Of a stretch of 64,000 bases of DNA, positions 20,052-28,989 are shown piece after piece. The notes below the pieces were generated by a model. It was not told where the DNA came from. It did not search any database and saw only the letters and a list, made by a program, of their open reading frames with translations. The translations under genes were made by a program, and so were the position numbers. Origin of the DNA: an uncultured Porphyromonadaceae bacterium. GTDB taxonomy: Bacteria; Bacteroidota; Bacteroidia; Bacteroidales; Muribaculaceae. Position 1 is the stretch's first letter. Each line of letters opens with the position of its first letter. The DNA lies in contig CAMCDS010000011.1 in NCBI GenBank assembly GCA_945873625.1, forward strand, positions 1-64,000, given 5' to 3'.

Positions 20052-20887
20052 TTATTGAAAAGGCGGTTTATAGCTTCGGGATTCTGGCGTGTCAGCTCGA
20101 AGAGGCTTTCGAGATTGATGTCGGTCTCCGAGTCGGGCCGGGCCGGTTCCACCACGTTGATTCCGCCGGGGGCGTCGAGTGCCATGAGCGCTGTCTCTGC
20201 GCGGTTGCGGTCGGTGGTGAAGCTGAAGGCAAGCTTCGAGGTGATTTCTCCTACGGAGGCATTGAGGAGCACTCCGTCGGTGTCGGTAATCACCACATGG
20301 TCGATGATTCGCTCCACGTCGTAGACCTGATGCGTCGAAATGAGCACCGTGCGGTCATCGTTCATCGACTTGAGCACCGCCTTGCGGAAGAGCCTCTTGC
20401 CCGGGATGTCGAGTCCGTTGGTAGGCTCGTCGAGTATGAGCAGCGAGGTGTTGCATGCCAGTGCGAACGAGATGAACACACGCTTCTTCTGCCCCATCGA
20501 GAGGCGGCCGAGGTGCACGTCGGGAGTCAGCTCGAAGGTCTCGAGATAGCTTCTGAGGTCGGCCTCGGAGAAGCGGGGATAGAACGGAGCCATGGTCGAG
20601 ACATACTCCCTGAGCGAAATGCCGGGAAGCTCAAACTCCTCGGGCACGAGGAAGACATCGTTGAGAAATCCTACTTTCCTGTCGAACGGGCAGAATCCGT
20701 TGTAGTCAATGCTCCCCTGCTGCGGACGGAGCAGTCCGGTGATGAGGTAGATGAGGGTCGACTTTCCGGCGCCGTTGCGTCCGAGCAGTCCGCTGATTGT
20801 GCCCGGCTCGAGGGTGAGCGAATAGTTTTCGAGCACGGGACGGCGCTTGCGGCCATAGCTATAGGTTATATTGTTTACGCTTAACAT
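20048..20887 (-). CDS. ABC transporter ATP-binding protein
   Basis: Walker A GRNGAGKST, signature LSMGQKKR, Walker B LLILDEPTNGLD. Confidence 0.95.
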   Translation of the reverse strand: MLSVNNITYSYGRKRRPVLENYSLTLEPGTISGLLGRNGAGKSTLIYLITGLLRPQQGSIDYNGFCPFDRKVGFLNDVFLVPEEFELPGISLREYVSTMAPFYPRFSEADLRSYLETFELTPDVHLGRLSMGQKKRVFISFALACNTSLLILDEPTNGLDIPGKRLFRKAVLKSMNDDRTVLISTHQVYDVERIIDHVVITDTDGVLLNASVGEITSKLAFSFTTDRNRAETALMALDAPGGINVVEPARPDSETDINLESLFELTRQNPEAINRLFNK

Positions 20888-20911
20888 AGTGTATTAGTAT
20901 ATTAGTACACT
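20888..20911. promoter_or_regulatory. Putative YtrA/GntR operator (inverted repeat AGTGTA-N12-TACACT)
   Basis: agtgtattagtatattagtacact, 20 of 24 positions dyad symmetric, abutting the start codon of the GntR-ABC operon. Confidence 0.75.
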
Positions 20912-20912
20912 G

Positions 20913-20943
20913 CAAAGGTAGACACTTTTCCCGAACCGACAAA
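20913..20943 (-). promoter_or_regulatory. Bacteroidetes-type promoter of the ABC-GntR operon
   Basis: Minus strand TTTG-N19-TACCTTTG. Confidence 0.75.
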
Positions 20944-21139
20944 ACTTTTCGGCAACTTTTTCTCAAAAAATTTTTATACCTATTCATACACTCTTATTTC
21001 TCAACAACTTACACAATAGACAAAAATCTTCTTTTTTGCGCCGAACCGAACCTTCCGCTTGCCCGCACGTTCTATTTTTAGAACTGCGGAGCCCCGGATG
21101 CCCCGGCAGTTCACACCCTTAACTTGAATCACACACACT

Positions 21140-21340
21140 ATGAAAAGAGAATCACTTATTGAAATGCTCGTGCCCCACATCGTGCACGTAGCCATGTCGA
21201 CAGCTCTCATCGTGCTCGCCGCCGAAACTCTCAAGAAAGTAAACTGCATCCACAAAGACCTCAAGGTGATACGCGAGAAGCACGGACTTGTGAAGCTCGC
21301 CCTCCGCAAGATCGAGGAGCGCAAAGAGAAGAAAGAGTAA
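21140..21340 (+). CDS. Small (66 aa) hypothetical protein, charged C-terminal helix
   Basis: ATG ORF with its own strong terminator; MKRESLIEMLVPHIVHVAMSTALIVLAAETLKKV... Confidence 0.55.
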   Translation: MKRESLIEMLVPHIVHVAMSTALIVLAAETLKKVNCIHKDLKVIREKHGLVKLALRKIEERKEKKE

Positions 21341-21365
21341 CGCTACGCACGACGGAACGACTATA

Positions 21366-21406
21366 ACGAGATGATGCAATAATATTGCATCATCTCGTTT
21401 CTTTTG
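21366..21406 (+). terminator. Rho-independent terminator
   Basis: Perfect 15-bp stem acgagatgatgcaat-aat-attgcatcatctcgt followed by T-rich tract. Confidence 0.85.
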
Positions 21407-21438
21407 CACATTCCTCTCCCCTTTTTCACCTATATAAG

Positions 21439-21469
21439 TTGTAGGGCTGCCCTATATCCACTATATTTG
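21439..21469 (+). promoter_or_regulatory. Bacteroidetes-type promoter
   Basis: TTG-N20-TATATTTG upstream of the ADP-ribosylglycohydrolase gene. Confidence 0.6.
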
Positions 21470-21576
21470 CAGTGGCTTTCGGCTTGCCCGGAGCCTGACA
21501 ATCTAAATTCTATATTCTTTTCTTATGCTCCGTGGCCGCCCAGGAGCTGCTGACGGGGGAACACCTGATTTTGACC

Positions 21577-22527
21577 ATGAGCTTGAACTTAAAGGAGAAG
21601 GTTTACGGCTTCATATTCGGCGGAGCAATAGGCGACGCCCTCGGACTCGGCACGGAATTCATGTCGGTGGCCGAAGTGAGGAGACGCTACCCCGCCGGTC
21701 TGCAAAGCTACCACCAGATAGTGCAGGACGCCCACCGCTCGCAATGGGACCGGGGCGACTGGACCAACAACACGGAGGTGCTGCTGCGACTGATAGAGAG
21801 CATTATCGACAAAGGCGACATCGACATCCACGACTTCGCCCGCGTGCTGGTCGACTGGTTTATCACCAACCCGGTCGATGTGGTGCCGCAGGTGAGATGC
21901 GTCGTAAGCCAGCCCGACTACCTCGATGACCCGATCGGCGTGGCCCTTCGCATGTGGGAGAAGATGGGACACCACAACGCTTCAAACGAGGCGCTGCAGC
22001 GTGCCATTCTCTGCGGCGCATGGGAGAAGGACAATCCCGAAAAACGTGTGGCCGACGTATGCCGAATCACTCACCCAGACACACGCTGCTCTTGCGCCGC
22101 GTCGATTCTCGCCCACATCAGCCACTCACTAATATATGAGGACCGGCTGCTTTCAAGAGACGAGATAATGGCAATCGCCAACAGAATCGACAGGCGCGTG
22201 GCTCCCTATATCGAGGCTGCCGACAACCCCGACATATCGACTCTGAAACTCGACGACCGCCAGACGCTCTGGTATGTCAGAAAGTGCATGGCATGCGCCT
22301 TATGGGCACTCCGCCACACCGACAACCCCTCCAACGCCCTCGACGCCATTGTGATGGCCGGTGGCGACGCCGACACCAACGGAGCAGTGGCGATGAACCT
22401 CGTCGGAATGCGCGACGGATACTCGGCTCTCCCCCCGACCCTCATCCAGAGGCTGCTGCAGCGCGAGCGTCTCGACGACATTGCCGCACGTTTCTACCCT
22501 ATATTTGAAAAACGAGTGAACGGATGA
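21577..22527 (+). CDS. ADP-ribosylglycohydrolase family (DraG-like) protein
   Basis: GGAIGDALGLGTEF N-terminal motif; GGDADTNGAVAMNLVG C-terminal motif; WTNNTEVLL in place of the usual TDDT. Confidence 0.85.
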   Translation: MSLNLKEKVYGFIFGGAIGDALGLGTEFMSVAEVRRRYPAGLQSYHQIVQDAHRSQWDRGDWTNNTEVLLRLIESIIDKGDIDIHDFARVLVDWFITNPVDVVPQVRCVVSQPDYLDDPIGVALRMWEKMGHHNASNEALQRAILCGAWEKDNPEKRVADVCRITHPDTRCSCAASILAHISHSLIYEDRLLSRDEIMAIANRIDRRVAPYIEAADNPDISTLKLDDRQTLWYVRKCMACALWALRHTDNPSNALDAIVMAGGDADTNGAVAMNLVGMRDGYSALPPTLIQRLLQRERLDDIAARFYPIFEKRVNG

Positions 22528-23414
22528 ATAAGAAGACAAAGGCATGGATTGAAGCCATGAGGCTGCGCACCCTTCCGGTGAGCGTGGCGGGTGTATTTGC
22601 CGGCACGGCTGTGGCTGTGCTCTACGACAGTTTCCGCATAGTCCCGGCCCTGATATGCCTCCTCTTCGCTGTCATAGCTCAGATAGCATCCAATTTCGCA
22701 AACGAATACTACGACTTCCGCAACGGACTCGACCGCAAGGGGCGGGAAGGATTCCGGCGCGGCGTTACTGAGGGCGACATATCCCCCTCGGCCATGAAGA
22801 GGGCCACTTACGCGCTGCTCGCCGCCGACGCACTGCTCGGATGCACGCTCCTCTGGTTCGGAGGCTGGTGGATGCTCCCGATAGGCATAGCCATAGCCCT
22901 CTTCGCCGTGGGCTACAGCACGGGACCCTATCCGCTGTCTCACCACGGACTCGGCGACATAGCGGTGGTGGTATTCTTCGGCATAGTGCCGGTGATGCTC
23001 ACCGCCTATCTGCAGGCACCTGAGCTGTGCCTCTGGCCGGTGTCGCTGCCGGTGTCGCTGGCCGTCGGGCTGATGGCCGCCGACGTTCTGATTGTGAACA
23101 ACTACCGCGACTGCGACGACGACCGTGCCGTAGGTAAACATACCACGGTGGTCATCTTCGGACGAAAGGCCATGTCGACCGTCTACCTCCTCGACGGCAT
23201 CGCCGCCATAGTGCTCGCGGCATGGGCTTTGTACGGACTGGTCTCCCCCTGGTGGGGAACCGCAGCCGGCATCTGCCTGCTCGTCCACGTAAGGCTCTGG
23301 GCCGGCATCGTCCACCGCCGGGGAGCGGAGCTCAATCCCATGCTGGGAAAGACGGCCATGCTTCTTTTGGCTTCCTCTCTGCTGATGCTTATAGCCTGCG
23401 CCACAGACGTCTGA
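22524..23414 (+). CDS. menA: 1,4-dihydroxy-2-naphthoate polyprenyltransferase (UbiA family)
   Basis: MRLRTLPVSVAGVFAGT, NFANEYYDFRNGLDRKGREG, NNYRDCDDDRAVGKHT motifs. Confidence 0.93.
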   Translation: MNKKTKAWIEAMRLRTLPVSVAGVFAGTAVAVLYDSFRIVPALICLLFAVIAQIASNFANEYYDFRNGLDRKGREGFRRGVTEGDISPSAMKRATYALLAADALLGCTLLWFGGWWMLPIGIAIALFAVGYSTGPYPLSHHGLGDIAVVVFFGIVPVMLTAYLQAPELCLWPVSLPVSLAVGLMAADVLIVNNYRDCDDDRAVGKHTTVVIFGRKAMSTVYLLDGIAAIVLAAWALYGLVSPWWGTAAGICLLVHVRLWAGIVHRRGAELNPMLGKTAMLLLASSLLMLIACATDV

Positions 23415-23487
23415 CCGCCGCAGGCCTTCCATGTAAGTTTTGTATCTAAGTCCTGTGAGCGACATTCATGTCGCCCGCATGGCCTCG

Positions 23488-23880
23488 CTATTTTCCGCGT
23501 ACGGAGGCGAGATAACCTGTCGGCGACATACCTGTATGGGCGCGGAACATGCGGGTGAGGTGCTGGGGATACTCGAATCCGAGACCGTAGGCCACCTCCG
23601 CTATCGTCTTCCCGGCCAACATCCCGGCCTTGGCTTTCTGCACCACAAACTCCCTGATGTATTGTCCGGCATTCTCGCCGGTGAGCCGCTTCACCACATC
23701 ACTGAAATAATTGGGCGACATGCAGAGATGTCCGGCGCATGCCTTCACCGTAGGAAGCCCCTCCTTCTCCTGACGGCCGCTGTCGTACCAATGCTGTAGA
23801 AAAGCCTGAAAACGGGTAAGCAGGTCGCTGTATACGGGCTTGCGCGAGAGAAACTGACGGTTGTAGAATGGCTGAAAGCC
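23488..23880 (-). pseudogene. Truncated AraC-family transcriptional regulator (C-terminal half only)
   Basis: Frame reads ...FYNRQFLSRKPVYSDLLTRFQAFLQHW...GLPTVKACAGHLCMSPNYFSDVVKRLTGENAGQYIREF...; no in-frame N-terminal half, no good start. Confidence 0.65.
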
Positions 23881-23884
23881 ATCG

Positions 23885-24078
23885 ACTACGATACCCTGAC
23901 GGGCATCGGCGAGACAGTCTCCGACCCCGGCAACGCCAAGGTGTCGGGAATCTACAATCTGTCGGGGATGGAGATGGCCTGCACCGACAGACTGCCCGAC
24001 GGCATCTACATAGTCAGATATGAAGATGAGAGACGCACCTTTTCAAAAAAAGTAAGCGTCCGCTCCGCCACCCTCTGA
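23885..24078 (+). pseudogene. Remnant 3' end of a secreted protein with Bacteroidetes C-terminal (T9SS-like) tail
   Basis: Open frame ...VSGIYNLSGMEMACTDRLPDGIYIVRYEDERRTFSKKVSVRSATL* without start or body. Confidence 0.6.
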
Positions 24079-24188
24079 TAATACCCCGCCGACCGCATCC
24101 GCCATCGCCCTCCCGGCGTCTCTTTTTGCCTGACCGCAATATAAAAACCGTTAAAATACATAGGAAATAACCGCAATGAGCGTCAAAA

Positions 24189-24220
24189 TTTGCATATAAC
24201 GGCATTATGAATTATCTTTG
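24189..24220 (+). promoter_or_regulatory. Bacteroidetes-type promoter of rloAB
   Basis: TTTG-N20-TATCTTTG, 24 nt upstream of the rloA ATG. Confidence 0.7.
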
Positions 24221-24244
24221 CCGTGAATTTTAAACGTATACGCC

Positions 24245-25582
24245 ATGTTACTGAGATTTGCGGCAGACAATATCATGTCATTCAAAGAGGCGGTGGAGTT
24301 CAATACTTTTCCGTCGAGCAGAAGCCATAGCCACGAGTGGCATAAGGTTTCGTGCGGTCATGCCACGGCCTTGCGGATGAGTGCCATTTACGGGGCCAAC
24401 GGCGCCGGCAAAAGCAATCTTCTGAAATGTATTTCACTGTTGAAATCTATGGTGGGTGCAGAAAAATTAGGAGATCTGGCATTGACGGATGACCTGTATT
24501 TCCGTCTTGACGAACAGGGGAAGGCAAGGCCATCCGAGCTTGCGATTGAGTTCTTCGCCAATGGCAGGATATTCTACTATCATATTGTTTTCAACAGACT
24601 GGAGGTTATAGAGGAAGAGCTGATGCTCAGTCAGAAAAATAAGGATATACCCATATTCAGTCGTAAAAACAATGACGTGAATGTTCGGGCTGAATATCTG
24701 AGACCGGGAGACAAAGGAAATTTCATAGAGGTTTTCCTTGACGCAATGAACAGAATAATCCGTCCGGATATGCCGGCTCTGTCATTTTTCGGCCAGTATT
24801 ACCCTGAGGAACTGCCACTGGTCAAAGACGCTTTTGACTGGCTGACACATCTTCAGGTGGTGCTTCCGGCAATGCGTATCGGCTATCTCCCCCATGTTCT
24901 CGACGGAGACAGTGACTTTGCAGACCTTGTGAATAATGTGATACCGGAGCTGAAGACCGGCATATCAAGGCTAACTGTCCGCAAAGAGATTATCAACGAA
25001 GAGGAGACGCGTGGAAACTCGGCCATATCGAAAGCGCTTGCAGCTGCAAAAGAAAAGCCGGGCAAGCCTCAGATGTTGGCGGAAACCCGAAACGATGAGA
25101 TTTCCAATATAGTTGTAGAAGACGGCATTGCATATCTCAAGACTCTCGTGGCGATACATACCGATGCCAATGGTCGTGATGTGGAAATGAACATGACTAT
25201 GGAATCGGACGGAACGAGGCGCCTCATAGAATACATGCCTTTGCTGTATGCCGTTCTCAAACGAGACAATGTGTTTGTGGTTGACGAGATAGAGCGCAGC
25301 ATACATCCGATAATGATTAAGACACTTATGAGCAAAATATCGGAAAACAGGGAAGCACGCGGACAAATCATTTTCACAACCCATGAAAGCTGCCTGCTCG
25401 ACCAGTCCATTTTCCGTCCTGACGAGATATGGTTTGCCCAGAAAGATGTAAATCAGTCAACACAGCTTTACCCCCTAAGCGACTACAACATACACAAGAC
25501 CGCCAATATCGAGAACGGCTATCTTAACGGACGATATGGTGGTATTCCGTTTTTGTCAAATCTCACTGATCTGAAATGGTGA
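24245..25582 (+). CDS. rloA: AAA family ATPase, RloA/AbiLi-like
   Basis: MLLRFAADNIMSFKEAVEFN... Walker A YGANGAGKSN, Walker B VFVVDEIERSIHP; adjacent RloB. Confidence 0.85.
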   Translation: MLLRFAADNIMSFKEAVEFNTFPSSRSHSHEWHKVSCGHATALRMSAIYGANGAGKSNLLKCISLLKSMVGAEKLGDLALTDDLYFRLDEQGKARPSELAIEFFANGRIFYYHIVFNRLEVIEEELMLSQKNKDIPIFSRKNNDVNVRAEYLRPGDKGNFIEVFLDAMNRIIRPDMPALSFFGQYYPEELPLVKDAFDWLTHLQVVLPAMRIGYLPHVLDGDSDFADLVNNVIPELKTGISRLTVRKEIINEEETRGNSAISKALAAAKEKPGKPQMLAETRNDEISNIVVEDGIAYLKTLVAIHTDANGRDVEMNMTMESDGTRRLIEYMPLLYAVLKRDNVFVVDEIERSIHPIMIKTLMSKISENREARGQIIFTTHESCLLDQSIFRPDEIWFAQKDVNQSTQLYPLSDYNIHKTANIENGYLNGRYGGIPFLSNLTDLKW

Positions 25583-25583
25583 T

Positions 25584-26273
25584 ATGATAACACGTCGTAA
25601 GGATTACAGCAAACATGCTCCCTCAAAAAATGCCAGTAAGATATATATAGTCTGCGAAGGTGCCGAGACAGAGAAAAACTATTTCGGATTCTTTGAAGGC
25701 CTGTCATCAAATCTTGAGCTTATCGTGATACCTCCGGAAGAAGGCACTGACCCGTTGAAACTTATGGAGTTGGCACATCGTGAACTATTAGGCGAAACGA
25801 GGACTCATACACTTGATTTCATGCAGAACGACAAAGTATGGTTTGCCATAGATACCGACACATGGGAAGATGAAGGCAAGATCCAGCCTTTACGGGACTT
25901 CTGTGCAGACCAGAACGGCCATATATCAGACAAGTATGATGAAGTCAAGCCATATAAGGCATGGAACGTCGCGCAAAGCAATCCATGTTTCGAGATATGG
26001 CTATATTACCACCACTATGAGTCGGCTCCCGAAATCGAGGATATAGATAAGCATCGGTCCATGAAGGCATTTGTCGACAGCTCCATAGCTGGCGGATTTG
26101 ATTACCAGAGAGACCCGGTCAGACTTAAGGACGCAATAGAAAACGCCAAAAGAAATTTCAAGAGGAAGGATAACGGCAATCCCGGTTCATTCTCCACTGA
26201 GCAATATCTTTTGGGAAGTGAAATCATCGGATTCGTAAATACCGAATTACAGAAGTTGCGAAATAAGCTATGA
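25584..26273 (+). CDS. rloB: RloB-like (AbiLii-like) TOPRIM-type protein
   Basis: IYIVCEGAETEKNYF, WFAIDTDTWED, SNPCFEIWLYYHH motifs of the RloB family; 1 nt after the rloA stop. Confidence 0.85.
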   Translation: MITRRKDYSKHAPSKNASKIYIVCEGAETEKNYFGFFEGLSSNLELIVIPPEEGTDPLKLMELAHRELLGETRTHTLDFMQNDKVWFAIDTDTWEDEGKIQPLRDFCADQNGHISDKYDEVKPYKAWNVAQSNPCFEIWLYYHHYESAPEIEDIDKHRSMKAFVDSSIAGGFDYQRDPVRLKDAIENAKRNFKRKDNGNPGSFSTEQYLLGSEIIGFVNTELQKLRNKL

Positions 26274-26293
26274 CTTTGTCTGCGGGCGGGCGG

Positions 26294-26644
26294 TCAGCGC
26301 GATGAGGGGATTTGCTCGCCGGTCCAGTCGCGCGAGGGCTGAGGCGTCGGGATTTCCTTCCCGGCGCTTCTCTTTTTTGCCGGGACGTCAGTCTTTTTCT
26401 TCCTGCCTCTTCGGCTCTCCGGGGCTTTCCGCCGATGGTCTGCCCGGCGGTCTTTGCGCGTTCGCGGAGGGGTGGTGTCCTGCGGTTCCGACACTACGTG
26501 TACGGCGGTGGGCACAGACTGCGGAGAGGAGGCCGGCGCCTGCTCGCCACGGCGCGTACACATCACCCAGCAGAGGTCGGCGGCCACTATGGCCGCCACC
26601 ACCGCAAGACCGATACGTTCCCTGACATTGAGCGGATACCTCAT
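26294..26644 (-). CDS. Small membrane-anchored hypothetical protein, Arg/Lys/Pro-rich
   Basis: N-terminal TM segment; translationally adjacent to TamL. Confidence 0.45.
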   Translation of the reverse strand: MRYPLNVRERIGLAVVAAIVAADLCWVMCTRRGEQAPASSPQSVPTAVHVVSEPQDTTPPRTRKDRRADHRRKAPESRRGRKKKTDVPAKKRSAGKEIPTPQPSRDWTGEQIPSSR

Positions 26645-28989
26645 CAGAACGGGTAGCCTATGGCCAGATGGAAGGCGAAGGCGTTTTTAAACGCTATGTT
26701 GAAATAATGGGGCGTTCCCATGTCGTAGGGGGCGTGGAGGCCATAGCCGAGATCGCCGCGCACCACTATCATGCCGAGATCGACACGCAGACCCACGCCC
26801 GTGCCCAACGCGAGGTCGCGCAGGAAGGTGGAGCCTTTGAGCTGTCCGCCCGGACGCGAGGGGTCGTTTCGGAGCAGCCACACGTTGCCGGCGTCGAGGA
26901 ATACGGCTCCGTGAAGCACGCTGACAATCGGGAACCTGTATTCCGTATTGATCTCAAACTTGAACGTACCCGTCTGGTCGAAATAGCCGTTCACCTGGTC
27001 TCTGGGCGCGCGGTAGCTGCCCGGGCCGAGCGAGCGCACGGTGAAGGCACGGATAGAGTTGGCGCCTCCGATGTAGAACTGTTCGGTGTAGGGCACCTCA
27101 CGCGAATTGCCGTAGGCATGCTCGGCGCCTATAAGCACGCGGCTGACGAGCCACTGGTCCGACCCCCGGATGAGGCGACGGCTGTAGACAAGCTGCGCAT
27201 GCCCTTTGACAAACTGCGAGAAGGGGGTTCCGAAGAGACGCTTCTCGCCTTTGACGCCGCAGGCGCGCCAGATGCCGCTGAATATGTTGCCGGCCTCGGT
27301 AACCGACACCTGCAGGTTGATGCCGTTGATACGCTCGCGTTCAAGAAACTTGTCGAGCGTGTAGGTATAGTTCATCTGAGGAATGAACTGGCTCTGGAAG
27401 CTGAGGGCGATTGCCGGGTTCTGCGCCATGATGCTGTCGAAGTCGTGGGTGGTGGCCATCAGCTTGGTGTACGACAGCTTGAAGAGCGTGAGCTGGTTGA
27501 GCACGTTGCGGAACGAGCGCCACTCGTAAGAGAATCCGGCGTTGAACTGAGCAATCTTGAAATAGTGGGGACGGTTGAGGATGCTGGCGTTGAGCGAGAC
27601 GTTGGTCCAGTTGAGGTCGCGGTGGCGCCGGGGGATGAACTTCGGAGCCAGCAGGCGGGGGAAAGCGAGAGTGGCCGTCAGTCCGAACTCATAGCTGTTG
27701 AACACCGACGAACGGTCGTGGCCCGTCTGCCATTCATAGTCGGCGTTGAACTGCACGCTCAGCTTCTCGGCCCCGCCGAAGATGTTGTAGTTGGTCAGGC
27801 CGAGGATGAGACCCGGGCCAAGGTAGGAGTTTGATTTCGAAGTCGCGTTGACCTCGATCGAGGCTTCGAGCGGGCGGTCGAACTTACAGGTGATGTAGAC
27901 GTCGAGCCGCGGGTCGGAGAATGCCGAGGAGTCGGCCGGCACGGGCTGCACCTGTATGGCGCCGAAGATACCGAGGCGCGAGAGGCGTGTCTGCGTGCGG
28001 TCCATGTCGCGCACCGAGAAGAGCCTGCCCTTCCTGAACGTGATGCACGAGGGCACGAGGTTCTTCCTCAGCCTTGCCGGACGCATCACTATCAGCTCGC
28101 CCCGGTCGGTATGAAGCGTGTCGGGCGTGCCCGGCTTCCTGTTGCTCTGGCGCTCGACGGTGGTATAGACATTGCCGACGCGATACTGCACGAGGGCGTC
28201 TTTCGGAGTGTTGTCGGCAAGCGTCAGCTTGAGGGCGATCTTCTTTGGCGTGATGGTGCTGTCGGCCAGAAACTGTATGTATTCGGGTCGGAAATAGTAG
28301 TAGCCTCGGTTGCGGAGGCGGTTGGTGATACGCGTCCTCTCCGCCGAGAGACTGTCGACGCAGAAGCGCTCCCCCTTCACGAGATAGTCGCTCTTTCGGG
28401 CAAGCGAGTCGATGAAGTTGCAGATCGGCAGCGAGTCGTTGCTGAGATAGATTATAGAGTCGATGGGATACGGACGGCTCACGTCGAGGTCGTATTCAAT
28501 CTTGGCCTTCTTGTCGTTTTTCTTGTCGGGGATGAGCGAGTAGGTGGCCGTCGAGCCGAAATATCCGTTCTGGTCGAGAATCTCTTCGAGCATCTTCACC
28601 CTGACCTCGGGGCGCACGTCGGAGATAAGCACCGGCTGCTCCACGAGTTTGCGGTAGAGCCATCCCTTTATCCCCTTGGCCGAGTCGTTCCAGTTGTTGT
28701 AGACCCAGAGACCGATAGGCAGGGGCGAGCGCCAGTAGGGCGACATTATCTTATAGGGCAGCGGATTGTTGGGAGCCACGTTGATGGTCTTCTTGAGGTC
28801 GGCCACCATCTCGTCGGGCAGCTTCTCGCCTCCGGCAGGCCTGATGTTGAATTTGGTTACGCCCGTATATAGCGTCTCGTCGGGACCGAGCCGCTTGGTG
28901 GTGGAACAGGCGGCCATCACCCCGGCCGCGATGATGAATGCGGTGAGGCGGGTGGCTATTTTTATGCGGTATCCGGATTTTGTCTTCAT
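26644..28989 (-). CDS. tamL: TamL-type BamA/TamA family outer-membrane lipoprotein
   Basis: Lipobox VMAAC, POTRA-like repeats, C-terminal Omp85 barrel (VRGDLGYGLHAPYDMGTPHYFNIAFKNAFAFHLAIGYPF); next to TamB. Confidence 0.88.
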   Translation of the reverse strand: MKTKSGYRIKIATRLTAFIIAAGVMAACSTTKRLGPDETLYTGVTKFNIRPAGGEKLPDEMVADLKKTINVAPNNPLPYKIMSPYWRSPLPIGLWVYNNWNDSAKGIKGWLYRKLVEQPVLISDVRPEVRVKMLEEILDQNGYFGSTATYSLIPDKKNDKKAKIEYDLDVSRPYPIDSIIYLSNDSLPICNFIDSLARKSDYLVKGERFCVDSLSAERTRITNRLRNRGYYYFRPEYIQFLADSTITPKKIALKLTLADNTPKDALVQYRVGNVYTTVERQSNRKPGTPDTLHTDRGELIVMRPARLRKNLVPSCITFRKGRLFSVRDMDRTQTRLSRLGIFGAIQVQPVPADSSAFSDPRLDVYITCKFDRPLEASIEVNATSKSNSYLGPGLILGLTNYNIFGGAEKLSVQFNADYEWQTGHDRSSVFNSYEFGLTATLAFPRLLAPKFIPRRHRDLNWTNVSLNASILNRPHYFKIAQFNAGFSYEWRSFRNVLNQLTLFKLSYTKLMATTHDFDSIMAQNPAIALSFQSQFIPQMNYTYTLDKFLERERINGINLQVSVTEAGNIFSGIWRACGVKGEKRLFGTPFSQFVKGHAQLVYSRRLIRGSDQWLVSRVLIGAEHAYGNSREVPYTEQFYIGGANSIRAFTVRSLGPGSYRAPRDQVNGYFDQTGTFKFEINTEYRFPIVSVLHGAVFLDAGNVWLLRNDPSRPGGQLKGSTFLRDLALGTGVGLRVDLGMIVVRGDLGYGLHAPYDMGTPHYFNIAFKNAFAFHLAIGYPF

